Source: Leguminivora glycinivorella (lineage: Eukaryota > Arthropoda > Insecta > Lepidoptera > Tortricidae). From it: a stretch of 64,000 nt of DNA. Under the pieces are notes generated by a model that was not told the origin of the DNA, searched no databases, and saw only the letters and a list, made by a program, of their open reading frames with translations. The number at the start of each line of letters is the position of its first letter. The first letter of the stretch is position 1. Position numbers and translations under genes: made by a program. Below are positions 10,793 through 21,327 of the stretch, one piece after another. The stretch is from positions 558,001 through 622,000 of the forward strand of contig NC_062975.1 in the NCBI RefSeq assembly GCF_023078275.1, in the 5' to 3' direction.

Positions 10793-11699
10793 TTTTTTCT
10801 TAAAAATTATTTAAGGTCAGTGTGGAGAAGACCGTCTACCCGGAAAGACCGTCTATTGACTATAACTTTTGTGTTTATATATCTACGCCTCTCACACCTC
10901 CGGAGGTATACCAGTTTTTCATGCTTAATCCATTGGTCTTCAATACCTATCTCTAGGACGAACACTAGTTAACATAAAACTTGATTCGTGTTTCGAACTC
11001 GAACATCGAGTTCAACATGGTTCCGCAAAAAATTAAAATAAAATAGAAGCAGTCGGAATATTTGTATATTGTGTATGTAACGTAGTCATTTAATAACCGT
11101 TCTTTCCGACTAGTACTATTAATCTACTGAAAACGCGCTCAATTTTTAGTTTTATGTTCTGAAATATGTAATTTAGAAATTGTGCCTACTCAGAAAGTCC
11201 GGCATAAAAGAGAAAGGCAAGACCGGCATATGATAAACAAGGAGTTGCCAACCTTTTTTAGGCTTTTTGGAAATAAGTCGAGTGTAAACAATATCAATAT
11301 ATAAGTACGTTTTTGGCTTATGATAGTTGTACCATTTTTGATTTTAACTTCGAAATACAGTTTTGATAATGATTCGTAAGTTACAAAAATCATTCGAAAG
11401 TATTAAGTAAAAAAAAATATATGTGACATAGTTGTGAAAAATGATAAGAGGTGAAGAGAAGTAAGCCTACACTGCATTATTCATCATCGTATTTAAGTTG
11501 GCAGAATTATCGTAAGTTCTACCCGTTTTTTAATATTTTTGTTTAAGTATAATTATGTAGATTGTGCAACATGCGACGACAAATATTTCCAAAGAGAGTA
11601 GGGTTTCGAGTTGGTCATTATTTTTATGATCAGCATTACCCAACAGGGACCGTATAAAACGGTTTTGACCGAGTATTTTACGGCTACCCGACCGTTAAT

Positions 11700-12094
11700 T
11701 GACATTGCTGACTGTCACTTTGACATAAAAGTGGTCATAGGTGTGGTCAAATAGGTTTGTGGGGGTGCTGACTTCAAAATTAATGACCAATTAGAAATCT
11801 GACATTGCTGACTGTCACTTGACACAAAAGTCGTCATGGGTGTCGTTAAATAGGTTTTTGGGGGTGCTGACTTCAAAATTAATGACCAATTGGAAATCTG
11901 ACATTGCTGACTGTCACTTTGACATGAAAGTTGTCATGGGAGTCATCAATAGATTTCCGGGGGTGCTGATTTCAAAATTTAACACCACTTTGGAATCTGA
12001 CATTGCTGACTGTCACTTTGACATAAAAGTGGTCATGGGTGTGGTTAAATAGCTTCTCGGGGGTGCTGATTCCAAAATTAATAATCAATCTGGA
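11700..12094 (+). repeat. Four-copy tandem repeat, period about 100 bp
   Basis: GACATTGCTGACTGTCAC begins at about 11700, 11800, 11900 and 11999. Each unit continues with a CATAAAAGTGGTCATGGGTG-like block and ends with GGGGGTGCTGA and a TCAAAATTAATGACCAA-like block. The fourth unit is cut by the left LTR of the gypsy element. The small frame at 11819-12052 is a by-product. Confidence 0.9.
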
Positions 12095-12265
12095 TGTTTT
12101 GATGATGGGAATAAAACACTATAAATATTTTATAATATATTTCTAAGAGAGCAAAATCAACAACTCTGTTTAAGACGCCATCTTGGCATAGAAGGAAGTT
12201 CGTACCACAGATACATTACTAGTGAGACACAAGTACCATAGATGAGTTATACTAGGAACCTAACA
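12095..12265 (-). repeat. 3' LTR of the gypsy element
   Basis: 171 bp, reading TGTTTTGATGATGGG to CTAGGAACCTAACA on the plus strand. It differs from the 5' LTR by one extra T near the start and one extra G in the middle. Confidence 0.95.
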
Positions 12266-12470
12266 TCCCTTTCCTTAAGTTTAAAATTACATTTTAATTA
12301 AGTAGACAGAGATACTATATCAGAACAAATTTCTAACCAGAATAATACAGCATTTCTATTAGTTATAGTTAAATGGAATAAGTTGACATCTAGTTACATA
12401 TAATATTATTTACTTTATTACATTCTAATGTTTACATTTTAGTATCTCAGTAATTACACAAATTATACAA

Positions 12471-15080
12471 TCAAATTTCCATAATATATCGTCTTGGAGG
12501 TACGACAGCACGACCTGATCTGGTCACACTATGATCTGTCGATGTTGCTGGAGTATCTGTCTCCTGTCTCGCCTGCACCACTACCTCTCTACTCTCCTTC
12601 TGTGGTGAGCAAGATCGCATGGGAGAAAAGTCACTATTTAAAATACTGTAGTTATGTATAAGATGTATTCTATTTCTAACATAAGTAGCTTGTTCTTTAT
12701 GTGTCTTAATGACATAAGATCTATTGTTATCTAATCTCTTCAAAATGACCGCTTTCTCCCAGTCACTATTAGGTTTTTTCTTATAATAAACTTGATCCCC
12801 TGGATACAAAATTGACATAGACTTTGCATTCCTATTATAGTATTTTGACATTTCTAAATTGTTTTTGACTGCTGATTGCTTATAATCTTGAAAACGTACA
12901 GTTTTGGGTCTGAGTTTGTTCATATTTATCGGTATCTTACTTCTTAACTTTCTGGACATTAACAATTGGGCTGGAGATAACATGTGGTTTTTAGGTGTAT
13001 TTCTGTGCTGTAACAAAGCTAAATACGGATCTGACCCATCTTCTTTACATTTCTTTAATATGTTTTTCAAAACTTTAACTGAACTTTCAACTTGCCCGTT
13101 CGAATTTGAATGATAAGGGGCTGTCACTATATGTTCTATGTCCCATTCATGTAAAAATGATTTAAATTCTGATGACTGAAAAGGAGGACCACCATCTGAC
13201 ACTAATGTCATTGGTATCCCATGTCTGGCAAATATCGATTTCAAATTTATAATGACATTCTGAGCTGTACTATTATTTTTTAATAAGGCTGTTTCTATGT
13301 ACTTAGAGTAATAATCAGTTACTACAATATATGTATCATTATCAAAATGCATTAGATCAATGCCAACTCTCTGCCAAGGATATTTACTGATTTCATAGTT
13401 TTTTAAAGGCTCTTTTTGATTACATGGCTTGAACTTGGCACAGATGTCACATTGCTCCACTACATTTTTTATATCAGCAGACATATTAGACCAATATAAT
13501 GAATCTCTGGCTAATCTCAAACATTTATTTATTCCTTGATGACCATCATGCAGTTTATTTAATATTTCTTTTTGCATGGACTTAGGAACAATTAAATTTG
13601 ACCCTTTGAACAATAAATCTCCTATAACATGAATTTCAGCCTGCATGTTCCAATATGGTTTCACTAATGAATCGACTTGATCTTTACTACTGGGCCATCC
13701 TTCATAATAATATTTTCTTAACAATTGAAGGGTTTCGTCATCAAAGGTTGCCTGTTTTAATTTATTTTTATATTCTTGACTGATTGCTAAATTTGACTCT
13801 ACCAAATTTACATGGTATGACATATCAGATTCATTTTCTGGAATAAAATGATCTTTCATAGCTGCTCTAGACAAAGTATCAGATATATACATTTCCTTGC
13901 CAGGTATATGGATTACATCCAAATCATACTTTTGTAAAGTTAACATCATACGCTGCAGTCTTGCCGGTACTTCATGCAAAGGTTTTTTGAACAGATAAAC
14001 CAAAGGTTTATGATCAGTGTGTACTATGACTTTATGTCCATATACATATTGATTAAATTTACTACATCCAAACTGAATTGCAAATAATTCCTTTTCAATT
14101 TGTGCAAAATTCTGTTGTGACTTTGTTAACGTTTTTGAACTATATGCGATAGGTTTATTATTTTGCATTATTACTGCACCAATCGCTGACTTCGATGAAT
14201 CTACTGACAAAATCAAAGGTAAATCGACATCATAATGTGCTAACACTGGTGTATTACAAATTATCTCTTTTAATTGACAATATTCTCTTTCATAGTTACT
14301 GTCCCATTGCCATGGAACATCTTTTTTCAGCAAAGTTCTCATTAGTTTAGTCTTTTCTGATAAATTTTCAATAAAAGAACCTACAAAGTTAACCATTCCT
14401 AGAAATCTTTGCAAGTCTTTCAGATTTTTAGGATTTGGCATTTCACGAATTGCTTCGACTCTTTCTTGACTGACTTTGACACCGTCTCGGTTAAAAATAT
14501 ATCCTAAGAATTCTACTTCCGACACTCCAAATTTGCATTTTGACTTGTTTAACTTTAAATTGACTTGTCTAGCCCTATCTAGCACTTTTTTAAGTCGTTG
14601 ATCATGAATTTCAGGTGTCTCTCCATACACTAAAAAATCATCTACAAAAATGAGTACACCCTCTATGTCTCCAAATAGCTCATTAATGACTCTATAAAAA
14701 ATCTCTGTTGAAGCATTTATGCCAAATGGTAATCTTAAATATTTGTATCTACCAAAAGGAGTCTGAAACGTGCAAAGTTCAGAACTCTCCTCATCGAGTT
14801 TCAAAGACCAAAAACCTGAAAATGCATCTAGGTGTGAAAAACAAGTAGCACCTTTCAATTGTGACCTAATCTCATCAATATTTTTTAATGGATAATGTTC
14901 TCTCATAATATTTTTATTTAAATTCCTCGGATCTAGACATATTCTAAGCTGACCTGATGACTTGACAGTGACTACGACTGAGTTGACCCATGCCGTTGGC
15001 TTTGTGACTTTTTCAATGACTTTCATGCTCTCCATGCGATCCAGCTCCTCACGAAGGTCCTTGAGTAACGCGAATGGCAC
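12471..15080 (-). CDS. pol: Gypsy pol: reverse transcriptase, RNase H, integrase
   Basis: Copies the element RNA into DNA and inserts it. About 869 codons, all catalytic motifs intact. RT: DAFSGF with Asp near 85 and FVDD near 145-148. RNase H: SVDSS Asp near 294, the Glu of IEKEL near 331, HTDHKPL Asp near 356, DTLSR Asp near 401. Integrase: zinc-binding H511, H514, C544, C547, then GIDL Asp near 575, SDGG Asp near 629 and QVES Glu near 665 (D-35-E). The frame has no ATG at its start (GTG) and continues upstream into the gag frame, offset by -1. Pol is therefore made as a gag-pol product after frameshifting, or the copy carries a single indel. It resembles the K02A2.6-type gypsy polyproteins that are common in insects. 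Confidence 0.95.
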   Translation of the reverse strand: MPFALLKDLREELDRMESMKVIEKVTKPTAWVNSVVVTVKSSGQLRICLDPRNLNKNIMREHYPLKNIDEIRSQLKGATCFSHLDAFSGFWSLKLDEESSELCTFQTPFGRYKYLRLPFGINASTEIFYRVINELFGDIEGVLIFVDDFLVYGETPEIHDQRLKKVLDRARQVNLKLNKSKCKFGVSEVEFLGYIFNRDGVKVSQERVEAIREMPNPKNLKDLQRFLGMVNFVGSFIENLSEKTKLMRTLLKKDVPWQWDSNYEREYCQLKEIICNTPVLAHYDVDLPLILSVDSSKSAIGAVIMQNNKPIAYSSKTLTKSQQNFAQIEKELFAIQFGCSKFNQYVYGHKVIVHTDHKPLVYLFKKPLHEVPARLQRMMLTLQKYDLDVIHIPGKEMYISDTLSRAAMKDHFIPENESDMSYHVNLVESNLAISQEYKNKLKQATFDDETLQLLRKYYYEGWPSSKDQVDSLVKPYWNMQAEIHVIGDLLFKGSNLIVPKSMQKEILNKLHDGHQGINKCLRLARDSLYWSNMSADIKNVVEQCDICAKFKPCNQKEPLKNYEISKYPWQRVGIDLMHFDNDTYIVVTDYYSKYIETALLKNNSTAQNVIINLKSIFARHGIPMTLVSDGGPPFQSSEFKSFLHEWDIEHIVTAPYHSNSNGQVESSVKVLKNILKKCKEDGSDPYLALLQHRNTPKNHMLSPAQLLMSRKLRSKIPINMNKLRPKTVRFQDYKQSAVKNNLEMSKYYNRNAKSMSILYPGDQVYYKKKPNSDWEKAVILKRLDNNRSYVIKTHKEQATYVRNRIHLIHNYSILNSDFSPMRSCSPQKESREVVVQARQETDTPATSTDHSVTRSGRAVVPPRRYIMEI

Positions 15081-15124
15081 CTTCCTTGGCGGATCGATGC
15101 ATGGTACAGCATCGGGCTGGAGTT

Positions 15125-16816
15125 TCAGATGACAGACAGGAGGCAGACACCCCAGTCCCTGAAATACATCATTATAATTTGTAAGATCCGGGTTACAATG
15201 ACTTTTTCTATTATTTGTTTATCTATTTGGTAAACTCTTTTGACAATTCCAATACGATCACATGTTTCTAGTCCTAAAATTGTTTTACCACTGACTGTGG
15301 TCACGACAAAAGTAATTTTTTCAATCCTGTTTAAAAAATGACATTCAAGTTCAGCTTCACCAATAATTGGAAGCTCAGTTTTATAGGCATTGACTGACAG
15401 ACCTGTTTTGACTATATTTTTAAGTCCTAAAGTTTTATAAGTATCTAAAGACATTAAGTTAATTTCTGCTCCAGTATCTAGAAGGCAATTTATATCTCTA
15501 CCATTGACATTGACTTTTAAGTACCAAGATTTCTTTTTATTATTAGTTTTCTCAATTTGCCCTACAAAGAACCTCTCAGAGCAGTAAGCATTATCATCAT
15601 TGAGGTTGTCACTCTCAATTTGTCTTACAAAGAACCTCTCAGAGCAGTAAGCATTATCATCATTGAGGTTGTCACTCTCAATTTGCCCTACAAAGTACCT
15701 CTCAGAGCAGTAAGCATTATCATCATCGAGGTTGTCACACTCTAATTGTCTAATATTTTTGTTTTTGAAGCAGAATCTAGCATAATGACCAAAAGAATTA
15801 CATGACCTGCATTGTATGTTGGCTGCTGGACACTTGAAGCGATGCACCTGGCCACATCGTGTGCATGTAGATTGTTGACTTCGCTGCCATGATCTTGACT
15901 GAGCTGACTGAGTGTAGTTTGGACGACTTGATGACTGCTGTCCCGACATTGCTTGACTTCCTGACATTGACTGACTTCCTGACGTTGACTGACTTCTTGT
16001 CGTTGACTGACTTCTTGACATTGACTGACTTCCTGACGTTGGATATCTTGACTTTGACTGACTGTTTGACCTATAATGACTTTGTTGACTTCTGTTATTG
16101 CTTCTGCTTCTCAGCTGCATAACATTTTGCGTGCCTGTGCTTTCTTGCACTATTCTATCTGAATCTTGTTGAGCCGCAATGACAGCTTTTGCAAGCTCTC
16201 GCATCCTGGAATATGACAGATTTGGCTCTTGTAATAGTCTTTGACGAACATGTGACAATTCCGAACTCATGTTTGCAATAAAAATATCTCTTATAAGCGA
16301 TTCCCTCAGGTCTTTAAATTCACAATCCTTGCTTTTGTTCTCTAAATCTGTTAGGAAATCATCGATGTTCTCAGATTTCATCTGTTTCCTTGTGAAAAAC
16401 ATGTACCTTGTCATGGTAAGATTTTTCTGTGGTTCAAAATGGTTGTCAAATTTGGTTTTAATTTCAGATAAAGTACATTTATCATAGTCTAGGTTGAAAG
16501 AATTAAATATTTCCAAACCTTTCGTGCCCATGGAGTGTAGCATGATTGCTATTTTTCTTTTGTCGTCCGCCTTGTCAAGTCCCGTTGCCAATAAATATAT
16601 GTCTAACCGCTGCCACCACCTTTTCCATTCTTCAGCATTATTATTTGTGGTGTCCGACGAGATCATGAGCTTTGGTAAAGACGCACCAAGCCCTTGCGAC
16701 TTGATTCCAAGTTCTTCATTGTTGTCCGCCATTACTGACGCTTGCGGTTTTCGTTTTTCACGGGAGACTTTTTGTTTGTCCAGGTCGTTTTTTCTGGTTT
16801 CTTCATCGTCACTCAT
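15125..16816 (-). CDS. gag: Gypsy gag with zinc knuckles and aspartic protease
   Basis: 563 residues. An acidic and lysine-rich start is followed by a helical capsid-like region (about 60-215), then a Ser/Gln-rich low-complexity tract (about 235-310) made of SQS-type repeats. A cysteine-rich segment follows (C318, C321, H325, C329), with a CX2CX4HX4C zinc knuckle (C336, C339, H344, C349). Next is a threefold tandem repeat of about 21 residues with NDDNAYCSERFF (about 361-422). The protease has the active-site DTGA at about 447-450. The last 25 or so codons are in a shifted frame: one frame over, the sequence continues directly into pol. The break maps after a GAAAAAG run near 15200, so it is either a -1 frameshift site or a mutation. 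Confidence 0.93.
   Translation of the reverse strand: MSDDEETRKNDLDKQKVSREKRKPQASVMADNNEELGIKSQGLGASLPKLMISSDTTNNNAEEWKRWWQRLDIYLLATGLDKADDKRKIAIMLHSMGTKGLEIFNSFNLDYDKCTLSEIKTKFDNHFEPQKNLTMTRYMFFTRKQMKSENIDDFLTDLENKSKDCEFKDLRESLIRDIFIANMSSELSHVRQRLLQEPNLSYSRMRELAKAVIAAQQDSDRIVQESTGTQNVMQLRSRSNNRSQQSHYRSNSQSKSRYPTSGSQSMSRSQSTTRSQSTSGSQSMSGSQAMSGQQSSSRPNYTQSAQSRSWQRSQQSTCTRCGQVHRFKCPAANIQCRSCNSFGHYARFCFKNKNIRQLECDNLDDDNAYCSERYFVGQIESDNLNDDNAYCSERFFVRQIESDNLNDDNAYCSERFFVGQIEKTNNKKKSWYLKVNVNGRDINCLLDTGAEINLMSLDTYKTLGLKNIVKTGLSVNAYKTELPIIGEAELECHFLNRIEKITFVVTTVSGKTILGLETCDRIGIVKRVYQIDKQIIEKVIVTRILQIIMMYFRDWGVCLLSVI
15560..15745 (-). repeat. Three 63-bp tandem repeats inside gypsy gag
   Basis: CCTCTCAGAGCAGTAAGCAT recurs three times at about 63-bp spacing. 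On the minus strand it encodes three near-identical modules between the zinc knuckle and the protease. The frame is kept in all copies. Confidence 0.95.
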
Positions 16817-16847
16817 TGTTAAACTTCTGCCATCACTTCTGACACCA

Positions 16848-17016
16848 TGTTTGATGATGGGAATAAAACACTATAAATATTTTATAATATATTTCTAAGA
16901 GAGCAAAATCAACAACTCTGTTTAAGACGCCATCTTGGCATAGAAGAAGTTCGTACCACAGATACATTACTAGTGAGACACAAGTACCATAGATGAGTTA
17001 TACTAGGAACCTAACA
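16848..17016 (-). repeat. 5' LTR of the gypsy element
   Basis: 169 bp. The primer-binding site lies just inside it on the minus strand (16847 downward, TGGTGTCAGAAGTG). Confidence 0.95.
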
Positions 17017-17093
17017 GACGGTCTTTCTGTAGTTTTATCCACTCAAACTTTAATTCAAATAAACTATGCCGGTCTTGCCCGCACTGACCTTAT

Positions 17094-17335
17094 TATATTA
17101 AATAACCTAACCACAAAATTAAAATTTTGAAAAAAACCCCGACATAGTGGTCCGATTTCCATGAAATATGGCTAAGAACACTCCCTACTAATTCAGCTTT
17201 CAAACAAAATAAACTAAATCGGTTAATCCGTTCGGGAGCTACAATGCCACAGACAGACACACACAGACAGACAGACACGTCACACTTATAACACCCCGCG
17301 GGCCCGTCGTTTTATGTCGGGGGCTAAAAATAAGG
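17094..17335 (-). repeat. Dispersed repeat (family B), copy 1
   Basis: Contains AACCTAACCACAAAATTAAA, GGCTAAGAACACTCCCTACT, an (ACAG)n-like run and a terminal GC-rich palindrome (CCCGTCGTTTTATGTCGGGG followed by GCTAA). The same sequence in the opposite orientation is at 38318-38590. A terminal hairpin followed by CTAA is reminiscent of a Helitron 3' end, but no 5' TC end could be fixed. Confidence 0.6.
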
Positions 17336-17487
17336 TCACTATGAGACCCCTCGTGTCATAAACCTATGTATAAGATACATATACATGATGTGTAACACAT
17401 AAGCAAACGTCTTTTCATGAGTCACTTGTGTGCTTATCGAATATTACACCATGTTTATTTTAGCGTTACGATATGTGTGGCGATCAG

Positions 17488-17632
17488 CCGGCGTATCATG
17501 CTTCCAATTTTATCACTTATCTACGTGGATAAAGTATCCGTCACGCTTTGGCAAGTATGTCAGTGTGAGAGTGACAGATGTCTTATCCACGTGGATAAAT
17601 GATAAAATTGAAAGAATAATATTATGCCGGCA
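17488..17632. mobile_element. Hairpin MITE with CCACGTGG core
   Basis: The left arm CCAATTTTATCACTTATCTA then CGTGGATAA is mirrored by TTATCCACGTGGATAAATGA then TAAAATTG. GCCGGC flanks both ends. It is about 145 bp, non-coding, and overlapped by two meaningless short frames. Confidence 0.75.
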
Positions 17633-17649
17633 GGTTGGAGGATGAGAAC

Positions 17650-18850
17650 AACAGGTACAATCTTGCCTGGCCTTGAAAAATCAATTCATATGGGGTAACT
17701 TATATGGTTAGCAAATTTCATAGAAATATTTTACTGCATCAAACGTGTTTGACCTCGATGACACATTTTACTTATATGAAGTATAATATATGTTTTGGGC
17801 GTGGTTTCCACAGAAATAAGTAGACAGATTAGTAGGTTTGTTTCACTGAAAGATAATCCGAATAAATTCAGTTTGTTTATAATATCAGTTACTAGCTTTT
17901 GTCATGACTCCCCCCTGCCCCCCCCCCTGGATCCGCGCATGACTGGAGCTGCCAAAAGCTCTCACAAATATTGAAACACGCCTCATTGTCAAGACTAGAC
18001 TTACTACTACTTAGAAGCTTCTAGTTGGCAAAATCGAATGAATCATACAAATCAGGAAGATAAAACAGTAACATCTAACAATATTAATTGTTTATTCTGA
18101 GGCATCAATCAACTTAAACGCGTATTACGGTGTCATGTCAGGTCGTGCTCTAATGGAAACTATTAGTTATGGCGTGAAGGGTCTGGTTAAAATTAGTTTT
18201 GACGTAATGGTTAAAAAATAAGTAAACATCTTGAGATGCTCTTAACAACAAGTATGATTCGATTTTACAAAAACAACTATAGTAAGTAGTAGTAAAAGTA
18301 AAACACTTTATTGTACAAAAAACACATAAGACACGAAAAAATAAAACACACACATCATTTGTTAAAAGGCAAACTTATCCCATTTAGGGATATACTATAA
18401 ACGTACACCTAATGAAGTATCAAAGATTTATCTATAGGATTTAAATTTTATTTAGAGGTAGATTTGAAAATGTTAACAGAAATAAATACTTATGTATTAT
18501 CAGTTATGTTTAAGGAATATGACAACTTCAGAAGATAGGATTTCCTACAAAAAAAGCAATCCCATTAAGACTTAAACATTGGAATGAAAAATGAAATAAA
18601 ACTACATCCGTCATCTGCCCCGCAGCTTCACATAAAAAGAAGCGTATCAATAAGGTTCTACGTCAAAACGTCGCTTACAAGCGAAAAAAACGGCCATTTT
18701 AGTGATGCTAATATTATGCCATGCTTTGTGGCTTATGATACCGATCACTGATACCGCGCTAGATCGCAGTTCCCAACGCTTGCACGCCTTGATCTATATA
18801 TGCTCAGGCGCACTAGTATTAGTAATACGGTGATTCAAATTTGCCAGGAG
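17650..18850. other. Interval with retroelement tail remnants only
   Basis: The block near 18290-18375 (AACACTTTATTGTAC, then GGCAAACTTATCCCATTTAG) looks like the reversed 3' tail of a non-LTR element. Elsewhere nothing beyond AT-rich sequence and the run of C at 17910-17927 was recognised. Confidence 0.4.
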
Positions 18851-18998
18851 CCGTAGCCGAATTGCATTTCTGCGACGCGAAACGAAAACGAAACGCCGCG
18901 AAATGTAGTCTAGCTCTCTCGCGCCAATACGCAAGAGCGATAGAGATAGATATCTACGAGCGTTTCGTTTCGTGAGCGTTTGTGCCATTCGGCTACGG
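18851..18998 (-). mobile_element. GTAGCCGAATGGC MITE, copy 2
   Basis: CCGTAGCCGAAT at the left and ATTCGGCTACGG at the right. The core is the reverse complement of the copy at 2101-2250. The 98-codon minus frame running through it and its flank is incidental. Confidence 0.75.
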
Positions 18999-19164
18999 TA
19001 CTGGGCGGGAGTTATCACTCCCAATGCCGCTTTAATCAAAAACGAGTCTCCAGAAAACCTCACGGAAATCGATGTCCACACTCGATACATTTTCTGGCCA
19101 CAGATTTAAAAACTAAACATTGGTAGCACAGTGCAGTATTTGGTTGTATGGTAGAATTGGTAGA

Positions 19165-19800
19165 TTCCCACAGAATCAGAATCAGAATCTCTTTATTTGT
19201 GAAAACATAGGTACATTTTTTAGGTGGTAACAGTACATGTTGTTTCTCTATGTTTTACCCGCGAGTGCAGGTATACAAACTTTTTGATTGCATGCAGCGT
19301 GCAGCTTAACTATAGAGTAGCAATTTATATACAGCATAAATCACACTCAGTTAACAGTGCTGATAACATAATTATAAAATTATTAAACCAAATAATCACA
19401 TAATTTTCATAACTATACAAATTAATAAACTATTACACACAAAGTATTACACTTAGTATTTTCACTGCAAAAAAAAAAGTCAAATAATTATTGAAAATTT
19501 AATTCAATTACAGATGTCGACTTTAAGTGCAATTAATATAAGAAATGAATAAAGAAACAAAAAAATACAAGTTCATTATTTATAGCATTTGGTCATTTAT
19601 ATAGTCTTTAATCGAATAATAACATTTTTGTAGCAATAATTTAATTAGTTCTCTCTTAAATAGTTTAGCATTTAGTTGTAGGATGTCATTCGGCAGTCGA
19701 TTATAAATGATAGTGGCCATCTTTAGCACGCTCTTGTTAAAGAGAGCGGTGTTACCAGCTGGAATTCGCAATTTGTAAGTGTATTGCGGCCGCACAGCAC
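19165..19800 (-). pseudogene. CR1-group non-LTR retrotransposon C-terminal fragment
   Basis: The minus-strand frame 19580-19795 encodes LFNKSVLKMATIIYNRLP, FKRELIKLLL and YYSIKDYIND, the very C-terminus of CR1/jockey-group polyproteins. The remainder down to about 19165 is the 3' UTR, ending with the reversed tail AGAATCTCTTTATTTGTG. The copy is strongly 5'-truncated. Confidence 0.7.
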
Positions 19801-20250
19801 GCTATCGTCCATGAGACACCAGTGTAAACCGATTCAGATTATTTTTAACGAGGACAGAGACACGATACCATCGAAATACATGACCTACATCTGGCTGAAC
19901 CATAACTACGAGCGATAGTCAGTCAGGGAGTGTTACTTTGTCCCGTTAAAAACACTGGGATATTGAAAATGCATGATTAGTTGACTTTGACCGTAACTAC
20001 ATGAACACCATACCAAGTACCATAAGACAAGTATATTATTACAAATCGTCTCTTACATTTGTAATATCGCCGTATTAGGGTTCTTACGTAAGCTAACCTC
20101 TCCTATAGGTCTCGGTCAAGACCGGTGAACTCTAAAAGGTTAATTTTAATCACATTACCTTCCGCATGTCTTAAATTATTGATAACTTTGCCTTGCGATC
20201 TTGGTTTTACATAATTAAATTTATGGAAGTCACCCAAAATATCGTTGGGC
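19801..20250. other. Non-coding interval
   Basis: No supported feature. A minus-strand frame at 20103-20324 overlaps the non-LTR remnant that follows and shows no domain. Confidence 0.4.
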
Positions 20251-20385
20251 GGATAGAGTGGAGGTAGACCTCCGTGAGCTCGGCGTCGGCGAAAGCTGGC
20301 GCGATACCGTTCAAGACCGAGCAAATTGGCGTGCTCTTGTGTTGGAGGTCAAAACTCATTTTGAGCTATCGCGCCAGCTAAGTGA
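20250..20385 (+). pseudogene. Small non-LTR C-terminal remnant
   Basis: The plus frame reads ELGVGESWRDTVQDRANWRA followed by LVLEVKTHFE. The SWRDxxQDRxxWRxLVxEV pattern is typical of the extreme C-terminus of RTE/R-type non-LTR reverse transcriptases. Only about 40 codons remain. Confidence 0.5.
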
Positions 20386-21222
20386 AGCAAGTCAAACCAT
20401 AATACAATCTGAATTCAGAGGCCAATTTATACTGGTAAGCTTGATAGCTGTTCAAACAGCATTGGAAATACCACTTTTGTAACGCATCAAGTTTATGAGA
20501 ACTATTGTAGATATCTTTGGTGTATCGTAGCGATAGTATCGGCGTCGTCACGAAAAGTTCAAGGTGCCTGGGACCCGAACGGACATGCTTACTCATATTT
20601 GCATAATTCTATGACTATGAGGCATCTTCAGTCATCAATCGTATTGTAGGTATAAGTTCCTATAAGATATTACGTTACCCATGTCATAACTAATTAAAAA
20701 ACTATTTATTATTTTTATTAACATTAAATTATTACTCGTATTTTACAAGCATCATGCATGACTTTGAAAGTTTGAATAATCAGTGTGGATTAGATGATGT
20801 TTTTGCAAAATTATGATTAATTAAGATGATGTAATAGATAAAACCCGAGGGACTTTTAACAACATTACCAATCAAGTAATAATTAACAACGGAAGTGCAG
20901 TTTTTTTCATAAGTTTTGTGTCTAAATTTTTTTTTTACCAAAGGCAACTTGAAACAAAATGTTTATGGGTTGATGGTTTTATTCCAGAGTTCGGGACGTG
21001 CTTCCATAGCTCTGAATCATTAGGATTTCCATTGACGTCCAGTTTTTTGTGGGAACAGTTTCATGTAGAATCCCCACAGTTTAGTAAGTCACAATTTACG
21101 TGACTAACTACAAAAAAACAATGTCACAAAAACCACAAAAGATTAACTTTGCTGGCATCACGTTGGGTTTGACATTATGCTCCTATGTAAGTAGTTAACG
21201 GATATTAAACTTTGTTCTACAG
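20386..21222. other. Upstream region of the CHCHD3-like gene
   Basis: No transposon was recognised. TTTGTTCTACAG at 21211-21222 is a good splice acceptor 12 bases before the ATG at 21235, so an untranslated first exon may lie somewhere in this stretch. A donor-like GTAAGT at 21187 would give only a 36-base intron and is not accepted. Confidence 0.4.
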
Positions 21223-21234
21223 CATTAGTAGACA

Positions 21235-21327
21235 ATGGGCAGCGGGCAGTCCGTCCGCACCTCCCACTTCACCCGGCAGGCGCCACCGGCGGACGAGGAC
21301 CCCCACATCAGCATCTCCAACAAAATG
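21235..21327 (+). other. Chchd3: CHCHD3 coding exon 1
   Basis: 31 codons from the MGSGQS start to SISNKM, ending in phase 0 at donor GTGAGA. It carries the myristoylation signal. Intron retention would add only about 40 codons of transposon-derived sequence before a stop. Confidence 0.85.

Larger units (their letters stand above)
12095..17016 (-). mobile_element. Ty3/gypsy LTR retrotransposon
   Basis: A complete element on the minus strand: 5' LTR 16848-17016, gag-protease, pol, 3' LTR 12095-12265. The LTRs are only 169-171 bp, start TG and end CA, and differ by just two single-base indels, so insertion is recent. The primer-binding site TGGTGTCAGAAGTG directly abuts the 5' LTR and fits the 3' end of a tRNA-Leu. 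The polypurine tract AAGGAAAGGGA abuts the 3' LTR. Flanking bases (CTGGA and GACGG) do not match, so no target-site duplication is visible. There is no envelope gene. Confidence 0.95.
10814..17090. mobile_element. TA-flanked inverted-repeat element hosting a gypsy retrotransposon
   Basis: The left end AGGTCAGTGTGGAGAAGACC and the reverse-complemented right end AGGTCAGTGCGGGCAAGACC match closely (about 18 of 21 bases), and both are bordered by TA. TATGCCGGTCTTG near the right end is repeated in reverse near 11218. The original element is 10814-12094 plus 17017-17090, about 1.35 kb, with no transposase frame. A TA duplication is the signature of Tc1/mariner-type elements; that class is inferred from the TA alone. 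Confidence 0.55.

Noticed and set aside
15557..15745. Plus-strand frame with a threefold SIIIIEVVTL repeat
   Set aside because: Antisense of the triplicated gag module.
15889..16122. Plus-strand frame of LTLTDFL repeats
   Set aside because: Antisense of the Ser/Gln-rich tract of gypsy gag.
12095..17016. Envelope gene that would make the gypsy element an errantivirus
   Set aside because: Only 205 bases lie between the end of pol and the 3' LTR, with no reading frame.
17094..17335. Helitron 3' end (hairpin plus CTAA)
   Set aside because: The matching 5' TC end and A/T target could not be located in either copy, so only a dispersed repeat is reported.
21187..21222. Short 5' UTR intron of the CHCHD3-like gene
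   Set aside because: Donor GTAAGT and acceptor CTACAG would bound only 36 bases, below the usual insect minimum.
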